The position numbers and the translations under genes were made by a program. DNA of 64,000 nucleotides from Actinomycetes bacterium (GTDB lineage: Bacteria > Actinomycetota > Acidimicrobiia > Acidimicrobiales > Palsa-688): the NCBI GenBank assembly GCA_021787035.1, contig JAJYMM010000126.1, positions 1 to 64,000 on the forward strand, given 5' to 3'. Under the pieces are notes generated by a model, which was not told the origin of the DNA, did no database searches, and saw only the letters and a program-made list of their open reading frames with translations. This document shows, one piece after another, positions 33,507 through 44,190 of this stretch. Every line of letters starts with the position of its first letter. Within the stretch, counting starts at the first letter, position 1.

Positions 33507-36014
33507 ATGCGTTGGGAGCGACTTCCCGGAGACAACTTGGTGCGAAGAGGCCAACCCAAACTCGTCCGTCCGCAGCCCCCCGTTCGCCGGGGCGCTCTCG
33601 GGGTCTCGGCCTTCTTGTCGCGGGCCTCTGTGCCCACCTTGTTGGGCGTGATGGCAGTGGTTGGCGGTCTTGTCCCGGCCGGCGAGCTAGTCATGGCGCC
33701 GCCCGCCCAGGCAGAGACCCGTGCGGCACTGGCATCCGTCGCGATCTCGGGCTTCGGGGACGGCCACGGGGTAGGTATGGGCCAATGGGGCGCCTTTGGT
33801 TACGCGTCCAGGTACGGCTGGACCTACAAGAGGATCCTCGCTCACTACTACGGGGGCACGAGCCTTGGGAAGTTGCCCTCCCCTGAGCCCGACGTAAAGG
33901 TGCACCTGCTTGAGCTGGAGGGAAGGAGCACGGTTGCTCAAGGGATCGAAGGGGGCCAGCTCGTGGCGAGCTGGCCCGCGGGTGCACCGGTTGGAGCGGG
34001 TGCATTCCAGGTAGCTCGCCGGGACGGGTCCGAGCTCGTCTATGCGTCATCGGGCTGCGCCGGACCTTGGCGCGAGGTGGCCAGCACGGCTGGCCCGGTC
34101 ACGCTCGCGAGCACCACAGCGCGGGTCACGCTCGCAAGCGCCACACCAGCGACAAGCGCCAGCGCTGCCACTACCAGCGCCAGCGCGACCACGACTCAGC
34201 ACGCCAGCGCCACTACGACTCAGCACGTCAGCGCGACCACGCCATCCCGGCCGGTTGGGACAGTACCGGTGCCGGCCGATATCGCTGGGTCGCGGGTGCA
34301 GGTCTGCCGTCCCGGAGGGGGGACGCGCACCTATAGCGGTCACCTCGTCGTGTACGCAGACGGGGACACGGACAACCTTGTCTCCTTGGAGGCGTACGTA
34401 GAAGCAGTTGTCCCGGCCGAGTCCCCTCCTAGCTGGGCCTACCAAGGCGGAGAGGCAGCCCTTCAGGCCCAGGCAGTCGCGGCACGCAGCTACGCGGTAG
34501 CGATGATGGCGTCGTGGGGCCAGATCTGCGACACCATTGCTTGTCAGGTCTACGACGGCGTCGCGAGCCGCGATGCAGTCGGAGTGGACGGCGCTGTGTA
34601 CGGCGCTGTCGCGTCCACGGCCGGCGAGGTCCTCTACTGCGACGTTGGGAGCAAGTGCGGGCGAGCCGGGACCGTGGCGCTGGCGGAGTACTCGGCTTCG
34701 ACTGGGGGCTACAGCGCCGGCGGCCTTTTCCCGGCAGTGGCCGACCTCGGCGACTCGGTGGAGGCCAACCCCGTGCATTCCTGGAGCCGGGAGGTGCCTC
34801 TCCGCCAGCTCGCCAGGCGCTTCCCATCGCTCGGCGTAGTGACGTCCGTGGCGGTTGACCGGCGCAATGGCCTGGGGCAGCTCGGTGGGCGGGTGCTTGA
34901 GGTTACCGTCACCGGCGCGGACGGTTCGGCGAGGCTGAGCGGAGCGCAGTTCGCCGCGGACCTGTCGTTGCCTAGCGACTGGTTCAGGCTCGAGAAGGTC
35001 TCGTCCCCATCGTCGCAGCCACGGGCAGCGACGACGACAACATCGGGCCAGCCCCACGCCGCCGCGACGACGACAACATCGGGCCAGCCCCACGCCGCCG
35101 CGACGACGACAACGTCGGGCCAGCCCCACGCCGCCGCGACGACGACAACGTCGGGCCAGCCCCACGCCGCCGCGACGACGACCGCACCCGCCCCGGCGAC
35201 CGCTTCAGGTCCCAGCGCTCCGGCTCCGAGCGGCTATTGGGTGGCCACGTCGTCGGGTGTTGTCCACGCCTTTGGAGCTGCCCGTTTCTATGGCAACGCC
35301 CTTCGCACGACGATAAGCGGACACGTGAGCGCCATGGCGGCGGCGCCCGACGGCAGGGGTTATTGGTTGATCGGGGCGAACGGCACGGTGCTGTCCTTCG
35401 GATCTGCAGGTTGGTACGGATCTGCGAGCAACCTCCACCTCGCCGCCTCGGTGGTGGGGATCGCGCCGACCCCTGACGGCCACGGCTACTGGCTTGCGGC
35501 CAGGGACGGCGGCGTCTTTGCCTACGGCGACGCTAGGTACTACGGCTCTGGCCTCCACCAACTCCACGGGCAACGGGTGGTGTCAATCGCGGCCACCTCA
35601 GACGGGCGGGGCTACTGGCTCGTAGCGGCGTCGGGTGCCGTCCTCGCTTTCGGGGACGCCCATGACTATGGTTCGGCGGCAGTTTCCGGCCCTGCCCCAC
35701 CTGTCGTCGCCATGGCGGCCGCACCTGGCGGCCGCGGCTACTGGCTGGTCTCTGCGGCCGGGGGTGCCCACGGCTTTGGCGCTGCGGCGTTCGCCGGCTC
35801 ATTGCCGACCCGTCGCATAGTGGCGCGCGTCGTGGCAGCGGCCGCTCCGAGCTCGGGGGAGGGCTACTACCTGCTGGCTTCCAGCGGGGAGGTCTACGGC
35901 TTTGGGGTCGACGGCTCCCCTGGCGGAAGGGACACCGTGCTCATTGGTTCCCTTGGGCGCCTCAGCAGGGCCGGGCGCCCGGTCGCGGTGGCGGCATATC
36001 GCTCTGGCAATTGA
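33507..36014 (+). CDS. Secreted SpoIID/LytB-domain protein with GYW-FG repeats
   Basis: An 835-residue exported protein. A hydrophobic signal segment (about 35-70) ends at PPAQAE. ISGFGDGHGVGMGQWGAFGY and the segment from LVSLEAYVEAVVPAESP to LQAQAVAARSYAVAM are SpoIID/LytB hallmarks; Glu305 matches the catalytic Glu of SpoIID, which cleaves glycan strands lacking stem peptides. The domain is split by a Ser/Thr/Ala-rich insertion (about 190-255) with a 24-bp repeat. A (TTTSGQPHAAA)4-type linker leads to six or seven GYW-FG repeats (about 575-830). The Thr/Ser/Pro-rich linkers could be glycosylated. ATG at 33507. Probably a cell-wall enzyme held at the surface by its repeats. Confidence 0.88.
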   Translation: MRWERLPGDNLVRRGQPKLVRPQPPVRRGALGVSAFLSRASVPTLLGVMAVVGGLVPAGELVMAPPAQAETRAALASVAISGFGDGHGVGMGQWGAFGYASRYGWTYKRILAHYYGGTSLGKLPSPEPDVKVHLLELEGRSTVAQGIEGGQLVASWPAGAPVGAGAFQVARRDGSELVYASSGCAGPWREVASTAGPVTLASTTARVTLASATPATSASAATTSASATTTQHASATTTQHVSATTPSRPVGTVPVPADIAGSRVQVCRPGGGTRTYSGHLVVYADGDTDNLVSLEAYVEAVVPAESPPSWAYQGGEAALQAQAVAARSYAVAMMASWGQICDTIACQVYDGVASRDAVGVDGAVYGAVASTAGEVLYCDVGSKCGRAGTVALAEYSASTGGYSAGGLFPAVADLGDSVEANPVHSWSREVPLRQLARRFPSLGVVTSVAVDRRNGLGQLGGRVLEVTVTGADGSARLSGAQFAADLSLPSDWFRLEKVSSPSSQPRAATTTTSGQPHAAATTTTSGQPHAAATTTTSGQPHAAATTTTSGQPHAAATTTAPAPATASGPSAPAPSGYWVATSSGVVHAFGAARFYGNALRTTISGHVSAMAAAPDGRGYWLIGANGTVLSFGSAGWYGSASNLHLAASVVGIAPTPDGHGYWLAARDGGVFAYGDARYYGSGLHQLHGQRVVSIAATSDGRGYWLVAASGAVLAFGDAHDYGSAAVSGPAPPVVAMAAAPGGRGYWLVSAAGGAHGFGAAAFAGSLPTRRIVARVVAAAAPSSGEGYYLLASSGEVYGFGVDGSPGGRDTVLIGSLGRLSRAGRPVAVAAYRSGN
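34183..34244. repeat. In-frame 24-bp repeat, about 2.5 copies
   Basis: Units begin at 34183, 34207 and 34231 and encode SATTTQHA-type repeats inside the SpoIID protein's insertion. Confidence 0.75.
35031..35174. repeat. In-frame 36-bp repeat, four copies
   Basis: Units start at 35031, 35067, 35103 and 35139, nearly identical (ACATCG or ACGTCG variants), and encode TTTTSGQPHAAA linker repeats between the SpoIID domain and the C-terminal repeats. Confidence 0.95.
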
Positions 36015-36048
36015 AGCAACCGAGCCCGGTCGCTACCTGAGGAGCCAC

Positions 36049-36075
36049 CTGGCCGAGCGCACCTCCTCGGGCCAG
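36049..36075. terminator. Hairpin between convergent SpoIID gene and gmd
   Basis: CTGGCCGAG (36049-36057) pairs with CTCGGGCCAG (36066-36075) with one bulged G. No T-tract. The rest of this 131-base gap shows nothing. Confidence 0.35.
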
Positions 36076-36145
36076 TAGGCGTACCTGGGCGCCCCTGGCC
36101 AGACGAAGAACTCTCTCTCTTCGGAGGAGACAGTCTTGGCGCTCC

Positions 36146-38464
<2,319 letters not shown>

Positions 38465-38465
38465 G

Positions 38466-39350
38466 TTGAGCATTTTCGTGGACCGTAGGACCAAAGTCGT
38501 CGTGCACGGCTTGACTGGCGGCCAGGCGCGCTTCCACGGGCTCCGCAACCGCGACTACGGGACCAAGGTAGTCGCCGGGGTCAACCCGGCAAAGGGTGGC
38601 CAGGAGGTAGAGGGCATCCCGGTATATGCCAATGCCGCCCTGGCGCGCGAGGCGACTGGGGCAAACGCGAGCTTCATCTCAGTGCCCCCCAAGGCTGCGC
38701 CCAGCTCGATCCTCGAGGCTGCGGCCGCGGGGATGGAAGTGATCGTGTGCATCACTGAAGGGATACCGGCGCAAGACGAGGCTCGCGTTTACAGCGAGCT
38801 GCGCCACGATTACCCCGGGAGCCGGCTGATCGGGCCGAACTGCCCCGGCGTCATAACGCCAGGGGAGTGCAACATTGGCATCACAGCCGGCGAGATCGCC
38901 CTGGGGGGAGGTCCTGTAGGCATCGTGAGCCGGAGCGGGACGCTTACCTACCAAGCCCTCTATGAACTGAAGCAAATGGGTATCGGCGTGACTACCTGCG
39001 TTGGCATCGGCGGAGACCCGGTCCCCGGGACGAGCTTCGTGGACTGCCTGGCGGCATTCCAGGCCGATCCCGAGACGAAGGCCGTGATGATGATCGGGGA
39101 GATCGGCGGTACCGGAGAAGAAGAGGCCGCGGCTTTCATTTCCGAGCACGTCGATAAGCCTGTCGTGTCTTACATCGCTGGGGTCACGGCGCCTCCTGGC
39201 CGACGCATGGGACATGCCGGCGCCATCATCTCGGGAAACAAGGGCACTGCCCAGGCCAAGATGCAAGCGCTGGCCGAGGCTGGCGTCAAGGTGGCGAGCA
39301 ACCCGACCGAGGCCGGCGAGCTGATGGCGGAGGTAGTCCGCAGCCTCTGA
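38466..39350 (+). CDS. sucD: Succinyl-CoA synthetase, alpha subunit
   Basis: A 294-residue partner of SucC. Seen: GLTGGQARFHGLRNRDYGTK for CoA binding, SVPPKAAPSSILEA, GPNCPGVITPGECNIGI and the phosphohistidine motif MGHAGAIISG. It starts with TTG at 38466, one base after the sucC stop, with an A/G-rich ribosome site inside the sucC end. Confidence 0.96.
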   Translation: MSIFVDRRTKVVVHGLTGGQARFHGLRNRDYGTKVVAGVNPAKGGQEVEGIPVYANAALAREATGANASFISVPPKAAPSSILEAAAAGMEVIVCITEGIPAQDEARVYSELRHDYPGSRLIGPNCPGVITPGECNIGITAGEIALGGGPVGIVSRSGTLTYQALYELKQMGIGVTTCVGIGGDPVPGTSFVDCLAAFQADPETKAVMMIGEIGGTGEEEAAAFISEHVDKPVVSYIAGVTAPPGRRMGHAGAIISGNKGTAQAKMQALAEAGVKVASNPTEAGELMAEVVRSL

Positions 39351-39482
39351 GCTGAGGCCTTCGCCCGTTTTGCTCGGTCGCGCAGGCCATAAAGCGCTTG
39401 GGCCCTGTCGTGCTGGCCTGGCTGCGCCGGCTCAGGTCCAACCGGCCGGAGCGGCCTAAACATATAAGGAGGAGCAAGCCAA

Positions 39483-39527
39483 GTGCGCTTGGTGGCCCAA
39501 AAGCTGGCCGCCTTCGCGCCACGATAG
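39483..39527 (+). CDS. Possible 14-codon leader peptide
   Basis: GTG at 39483 lies eight bases after AAGGAGGAG (39466-39474), among the strongest ribosome sites in the window, and opens a 14-codon frame (MRLVAQKLAAFAPR) that stops at 39525-39527, 11 bases before the GTG of the dehydrogenase. No start codon in the dehydrogenase frame fits this ribosome site. It could be a translated leader or a coincidence. Confidence 0.25.
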   Translation: MRLVAQKLAAFAPR

Positions 39528-39530
39528 GCT
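39525..39530 (+). promoter_or_regulatory. -10 box TAGGCT of FAD/Fe-S dehydrogenase gene
   Basis: TANNNT hexamer 8 nt upstream of the GTG at 39539, in the same 17-mer as the GT4 promoter at 30451-30467. If used, the leader frame upstream would not be on this mRNA. Confidence 0.4.
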
Positions 39531-39538
39531 CGCCGGCT

Positions 39539-42500
39539 GTGGCGACCAGGAGACTAACGCGTCCCAGGCTGAGCGAGGAGCGGCGCGAGGCTCTTGGCCA
39601 AGCGCTCGCGCGCACCGTGACAGGAGAAGTCCGCTTCGACGCGACCACTAGGGCTGCGTATGCGAGCGACTCGTCCAACTACCGCCAGGTGCCGCTTGGG
39701 GTCGTGCTCCCTCGTGACGAGCAGGATGTCCAGGCGGTAGCCAGGCTGGCAGCTGAAGCTGGGGCCGCTCTCGTGGCACGTGGCGGGGGTACCAGCCTCG
39801 CTGGTCAAGCCTGCAATGAGGCCGTCGTCTTGGACATGAGCCGTTACATGACGCGGATCTTGGAGATCGACCCCGAAAAGTGCCTGGCGCGGGTCGAGCC
39901 CGGGGTGGTCCTCGACGACCTCCGGCGCGAGGCGGGGCGTCACGGGCTCACCTTCGGGCCGGACCCCGCGACGCACGCCTGGTGCACCCTCGGGGGCATG
40001 GTGGGAAACAACTCCTGTGGCACCCACGGCCTTTACGCAGGGAAGACATCGGACAACGTCGAGCTGCTCCGGATCGTGCTCGCTGGTGGGGAAGCCCTGG
40101 AGGTGGGTAGCTATAGCGCCCGCGCAGAGGAAGCGGCGACTTCGCTCGGGGGCCGGCTGGCGGAGCTGTTGAAGGGCCTGAGATCGCTCGACCAGCGTTA
40201 TGGGGCGCTCGTGGCCGAGAAGTTCCCCGACATCTCACGAAGGGTGAGCGGGTTCAACTTGGACCAGCTTTCGACGGAGCAGGGCATGCACGTTGCTCGG
40301 GCGCTCGTTGGCACGGAGTCGACGTGCGCTTTCACTACTGAGATGACGTTGCGGCTGGTGGGAAACCCCCCCAAACGCGCCCTTGTCGTGCTCGGGTACC
40401 CGGACATCTACGCCGCAGCGGAAGCGGTACCCGAGCTGCTCGTCCACCCTTTGCTCGGCTTGGAGGGCTTCGACCAGACCCTCGTCCAGCAAAACCAGGC
40501 ACACGGCTTGAACGCCGAGGGGGTGGGTCTCCTCCCCGACGGAGGTGGCTGGCTTCTGGCCGAGCTCGGTGGCGAGACCGAAGACGAGGCGCGTTCGGCC
40601 GCGTCTGCGCTGGTGGCAGGGCTCGGCAAAGGCGTGAAATGGAAGGAGGTGAAAGACGCTCGTGAGCAGCGCGCACTTTGGGGGGTGCGCGAGTCCGCGC
40701 TCGGAGCGACGGCGATCCGAGTCGACGGCAAGCACAACTACGAGGGCTGGGAGGATGCGGCCGTGCCGCCAGAGCGCTTGGCCGAGCACTTGCGGGGAAC
40801 TTCGGCCCTTTGGGCTGAGCACGGTTATTCGGGTGCTTGGTATGGGCACTTCGGCCAGGGGTGCGTCCACACCCGCAACAACTTCGACTTCCGCACGAGG
40901 GAGGGTCTTGCCAAGTACCGCCACTATGTGACTGCCGCTGCCGAGCTGGTGGTGTCCCTCGGTGGGTCGCTATCGGGCGAGCACGGCGATGGCCAGAGCC
41001 GTGGCGAGCTGCTCGAGGTCATGTACGGCTCGGAGCTCGTGGGGGCGTTCGGGGAGTTCAAAAGGCTCTGGGACCCCGACGCTTTGATGAACCCGGGCAA
41101 GGTCGTCGACCCCTACCCGCTCGATTCCAATGTCCGGTACTTCACAATGCACGAACGTCCGGGCCTTCGGCCGAGCGGCTACGCGTTTGGTTCCGATGGT
41201 GGCTCGCTCATGTACGCGGCGACGCGCTGCGTGGGCGTCGGGCGGTGCCGGCGCGACGACGCAGCCACCATGTGCCCTTCCTACCGGGCGACCCGGGACG
41301 AGGTCCACTCGACGAGGGGCCGGGCCAAGATCCTGGCGGAGATGTTCCAGGCGGCCGCGCCGGGAGCCGATGGTGGCCACCTCGTGGCGCCGGCGTGGGA
41401 TAACGAGCCCGCTCACGAGGCCCTTGAGCTCTGCCTCTCGTGCAAGGCGTGCAAGTCGGACTGCCCGACCCATGTTGACATGGCTACCTACAAGTCCGAG
41501 CTCAACTACCACTACTACAAACACCGCCTCCGGCCTGCCATAATGTACGCCCTGGGCCTTTTGCCCTGGGCGGCGCGCTACTTGACGGCGTCGCCCGCGC
41601 GAGCGCAGCAGGTCAATTCCTTGCTGGCGTCGCCAGCGCGCCGTCTCTTGTTGCGCGCCGCCGGTGTCACGACCCGTCGTACCGTCCCTCGCTTTGCCAC
41701 TCGGGAAGGTTTGCGGCGCTCGGGGGGCCCCTCCGTCGCCGGCGCGCGGGACCGGCCGCCAGCCGAGAGCACGGTCGTTGTGTGGCCGGACTCCTTTACC
41801 GAAGCCTTTTCGCCAGCGAGCGGGGTTGAACTGGTCAACGCCCTCTCGGCGCTCGGGGAGAGCGTGGCGGTGCCTTCGGGTTGGGCTTGTTGCGGCCGGA
41901 CCCTCTATGACTCGGGCATGCTCGACCTCGCTAAGCGTTCGTTGCGCCGGCTGGTCTCGGTGCTCTCGCCCTGGGTCGACGCCCGCGTCCCCGTGGTGGT
42001 GCCCGAACCGAGCTGCCTGGCGGCCTTCCGCGACGAGCTCCCCGCTCTCTTACCAGGCGAGCCTAGGGCGAGCGCCCTCGCGTCCCTCGCGAGGAGCCCG
42101 GCCGAGTACATCTTGGAGAAGGGCCTCCTCGAGCGGCTTCAGGGGGCCGAGTCGCCCGAAGGCGGTCGCCGGAGGGCAGTCCTGCACCCCCATTGCCACC
42201 AGCGCTCGGTTGTCGGGACTAGCGCCGACCAGGCCGTCTTGGCCGCGCTCGGCTACGAAGTCGAGGTGCTGGACGCGGGCTGCTGTGGCCTCGCCGGCTC
42301 TTACGGCTTCGACCCGCGCACGGAGGCGATTTCACGGAAGATCGGCGATGAGCTCTGGCTACCCAAGGTGCGAGCGGCCCTTGCGGGTAAGGGGCTGGGC
42401 CAGGGTGCCCTGGCCGGTGGTGACGGCGGCCGGGGTGCACCGGGCGAGGGCGCGGTACTCGTGTGCGACGGTTTCAGCTGTCGCACCCAGCTCGAGCACC

Positions 42501-42589
42501 TTGGCCCTGAGCTCGTCGCTTCGGTGGCCACTTTGCCTGGGCTCCTTGCCACTGCCACCGGATGTGCTGATAAAGCCCAGACAGGGTAG
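39539..42589 (+). CDS. FAD-binding and Fe-S dehydrogenase fusion (GlcD-GlcF/D-lactate type)
   Basis: A 1016-residue fusion of a PCMH-type flavin dehydrogenase and a GlcF-like Fe-S subunit. The FAD domain has VARGGGTSLAGQACNEAVVL and GGMVGNNSCGTHG; the FAD-oxidase C domain ends with LSGEHGDGQSRGELLEVMYG and NPGKVVDPY. Around residues 560-660 come the Cys clusters: CVGVGRCRRDDAATMCPSYR, and CLSCKACKSDCPTHV for a 4Fe-4S cluster. Two CCG domains follow (GWACCGRTLYD and CHQRSVVG...DAGCCGLAGSYGF). It would oxidise D-lactate, glycolate or another 2-hydroxyacid and pass electrons to quinone. The GTG at 39539 fits the domain start; the open frame begins at 39398. Confidence 0.88.
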   Translation: MATRRLTRPRLSEERREALGQALARTVTGEVRFDATTRAAYASDSSNYRQVPLGVVLPRDEQDVQAVARLAAEAGAALVARGGGTSLAGQACNEAVVLDMSRYMTRILEIDPEKCLARVEPGVVLDDLRREAGRHGLTFGPDPATHAWCTLGGMVGNNSCGTHGLYAGKTSDNVELLRIVLAGGEALEVGSYSARAEEAATSLGGRLAELLKGLRSLDQRYGALVAEKFPDISRRVSGFNLDQLSTEQGMHVARALVGTESTCAFTTEMTLRLVGNPPKRALVVLGYPDIYAAAEAVPELLVHPLLGLEGFDQTLVQQNQAHGLNAEGVGLLPDGGGWLLAELGGETEDEARSAASALVAGLGKGVKWKEVKDAREQRALWGVRESALGATAIRVDGKHNYEGWEDAAVPPERLAEHLRGTSALWAEHGYSGAWYGHFGQGCVHTRNNFDFRTREGLAKYRHYVTAAAELVVSLGGSLSGEHGDGQSRGELLEVMYGSELVGAFGEFKRLWDPDALMNPGKVVDPYPLDSNVRYFTMHERPGLRPSGYAFGSDGGSLMYAATRCVGVGRCRRDDAATMCPSYRATRDEVHSTRGRAKILAEMFQAAAPGADGGHLVAPAWDNEPAHEALELCLSCKACKSDCPTHVDMATYKSELNYHYYKHRLRPAIMYALGLLPWAARYLTASPARAQQVNSLLASPARRLLLRAAGVTTRRTVPRFATREGLRRSGGPSVAGARDRPPAESTVVVWPDSFTEAFSPASGVELVNALSALGESVAVPSGWACCGRTLYDSGMLDLAKRSLRRLVSVLSPWVDARVPVVVPEPSCLAAFRDELPALLPGEPRASALASLARSPAEYILEKGLLERLQGAESPEGGRRRAVLHPHCHQRSVVGTSADQAVLAALGYEVEVLDAGCCGLAGSYGFDPRTEAISRKIGDELWLPKVRAALAGKGLGQGALAGGDGGRGAPGEGAVLVCDGFSCRTQLEHLGPELVASVATLPGLLATATGCADKAQTG

Positions 42590-42600
42590 GAACGAGGTCG

Positions 42601-44190
42601 GTGCCCGTGCCGAGCCAACAGAGTGAGGAAACCGGGGGATCTCCCGGCGAGACGCAGTTCGGTTTCATCGTTGTCTCCAACCGCCTGCCGGTCCGGGCCA
42701 ACCCCTCCGGTGGCGCCCAATGGAGCTCGGGCGCGGGCGGCCTCGTGTCTGCGCTCAGGCCCGTCATCATCCAGACAGGCGGCGCCTGGGTGGGTTGGGC
42801 CGGCGAGGCGAGCCCATCGCCTGGAGCGCCCGGTGACCAGGCACCCTCGGAGAGGCCCTGGTTCGAAGATGAAGAGGCCCCGATTTGGGCGGACACGGGC
42901 CGCCTCCAAGTGGTGACGCGCGGCGAGGCGCCCGCCGCAACGGGGAACGAGAGCGGCCTGGAAGGCGAAGACGTGCACGCCCTACCCGTCCTTCTCGACG
43001 AGGAAGAGGTTGGTACCTACTACGAGGGCTTCTGCAACGCAACGCTCTGGCCGCTCTACCATGACGTCGTCGCGACGCCGGTGTACTCAAGGCGGTGGTG
43101 GCACGCGTATGTCGAGGTCAACCAGCGCTTTGCTTCTGCCGTGGCCGCGCATGCCGCGCCCGGTGCGACTGTCTGGGTCCACGACTACCACCTCCAGCTC
43201 GTGCCCGCGATGCTGCGTGGGCTTCGCAGCGACCTCCAGATAGGCTGGTTCAACCACATTCCCTTCCCGCCGGTCGAGCTGTTCGCGGAGCTCCCATGGC
43301 GAAGCGAGATCGTGCAGGGGCTCCTTGGGGCGGATCTCGTTGGGTTCCAGACGCCCGACGGGGCTCTCAACTTCCTCCGGGCATGCCGGCGCTTCAACGG
43401 CTTTCGTACCCAGGGCTCGTTGGTCCATGTGGTGCGCCGAAGCGGCGAGGAGCGGACGGCTCGTGTCGGAGCCTTCCCGATCTCCGTGGGGGCCCGAGAG
43501 CTGTCTGCCCTAGCCCAGAGCCCGGGCGTGCGCCGGCGTGCACGGGAGATCCGAGAGGAGCTCGGCCAGCCGAGGGTAGTGCTGCTCGGGGTGGACCGGC
43601 TGGACTACACCAAAGGGCTGCTGCATCGCCTCAGGGCCTACGGTGAGCTGCTCGCCGAGGGTCGGCTCTGCCCGCCCGAGTCAGTGTTCGTCCAGGTCGC
43701 GAGCCCAAGCCGGGGAGAGGTCGAGCAGTACAAGAAGTTGCGCGAGGGCGTAGAGCGAGCCGTCGGAGCGATCAATGGCGACCACAGCCCCGTCGGGCGG
43801 CCCGCGGTGCACTACTTGCACCAGAGCTTCCCCCAAGAGGAGATGGCGGCTTTGTACCTGGCCGCTGACGTGGCTCTTGTCACACCGCTTCGCGACGGCA
43901 TGAACCTCGTCGCCAAGGAGTACGTCGCTTGCCGCCCCGACCTCGGGGGCCGCCTCGTCCTGTCGGAGCTGGCGGGTGCTGCACGAGAGTTGCGCGAGGC
44001 CTGGGTCGTAAACCCCCACGACATCGACGCCATGAAGGGCCAGATCATGGCTGCCGTGAGCGCAAGCCCGGAAGAGGCAGCCTGGCGTATGCGCCGGATG
44101 CGCAGGCGCGTCTTCTCTCACGATGTGCACCGCTGGGCTTCGGAGTTCCTCGGGGCTCTCATGATGGCGAGCCAGGAACGAGGCTCGTAA
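42601..44190 (+). CDS. otsA: Trehalose-6-phosphate synthase
   Basis: A 529-residue GT20 enzyme that makes trehalose-6-phosphate from UDP- or GDP-glucose and glucose-6-phosphate. Seen: FIVVSNRLPVRAN, VWVHDYHLQLVPAMLR, WFNHIPFPPVELF, GVDRLDYTKGLLHRL and VTPLRDGMNLVAKEYVACR. GTG at 42601, preceded by AGGAACGAGG. No otsB phosphatase gene adjoins; the next gene starts directly after the stop and is a DNA ligase. Confidence 0.94.
   Translation: MPVPSQQSEETGGSPGETQFGFIVVSNRLPVRANPSGGAQWSSGAGGLVSALRPVIIQTGGAWVGWAGEASPSPGAPGDQAPSERPWFEDEEAPIWADTGRLQVVTRGEAPAATGNESGLEGEDVHALPVLLDEEEVGTYYEGFCNATLWPLYHDVVATPVYSRRWWHAYVEVNQRFASAVAAHAAPGATVWVHDYHLQLVPAMLRGLRSDLQIGWFNHIPFPPVELFAELPWRSEIVQGLLGADLVGFQTPDGALNFLRACRRFNGFRTQGSLVHVVRRSGEERTARVGAFPISVGARELSALAQSPGVRRRAREIREELGQPRVVLLGVDRLDYTKGLLHRLRAYGELLAEGRLCPPESVFVQVASPSRGEVEQYKKLREGVERAVGAINGDHSPVGRPAVHYLHQSFPQEEMAALYLAADVALVTPLRDGMNLVAKEYVACRPDLGGRLVLSELAGAARELREAWVVNPHDIDAMKGQIMAAVSASPEEAAWRMRRMRRRVFSHDVHRWASEFLGALMMASQERGS

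Noticed and set aside
34047-35165. Minus-strand frame of 372 codons with RRRGGVGLAR repeats
   Set aside because: Reverse reading of the 36-bp repeat and the SpoIID gene.
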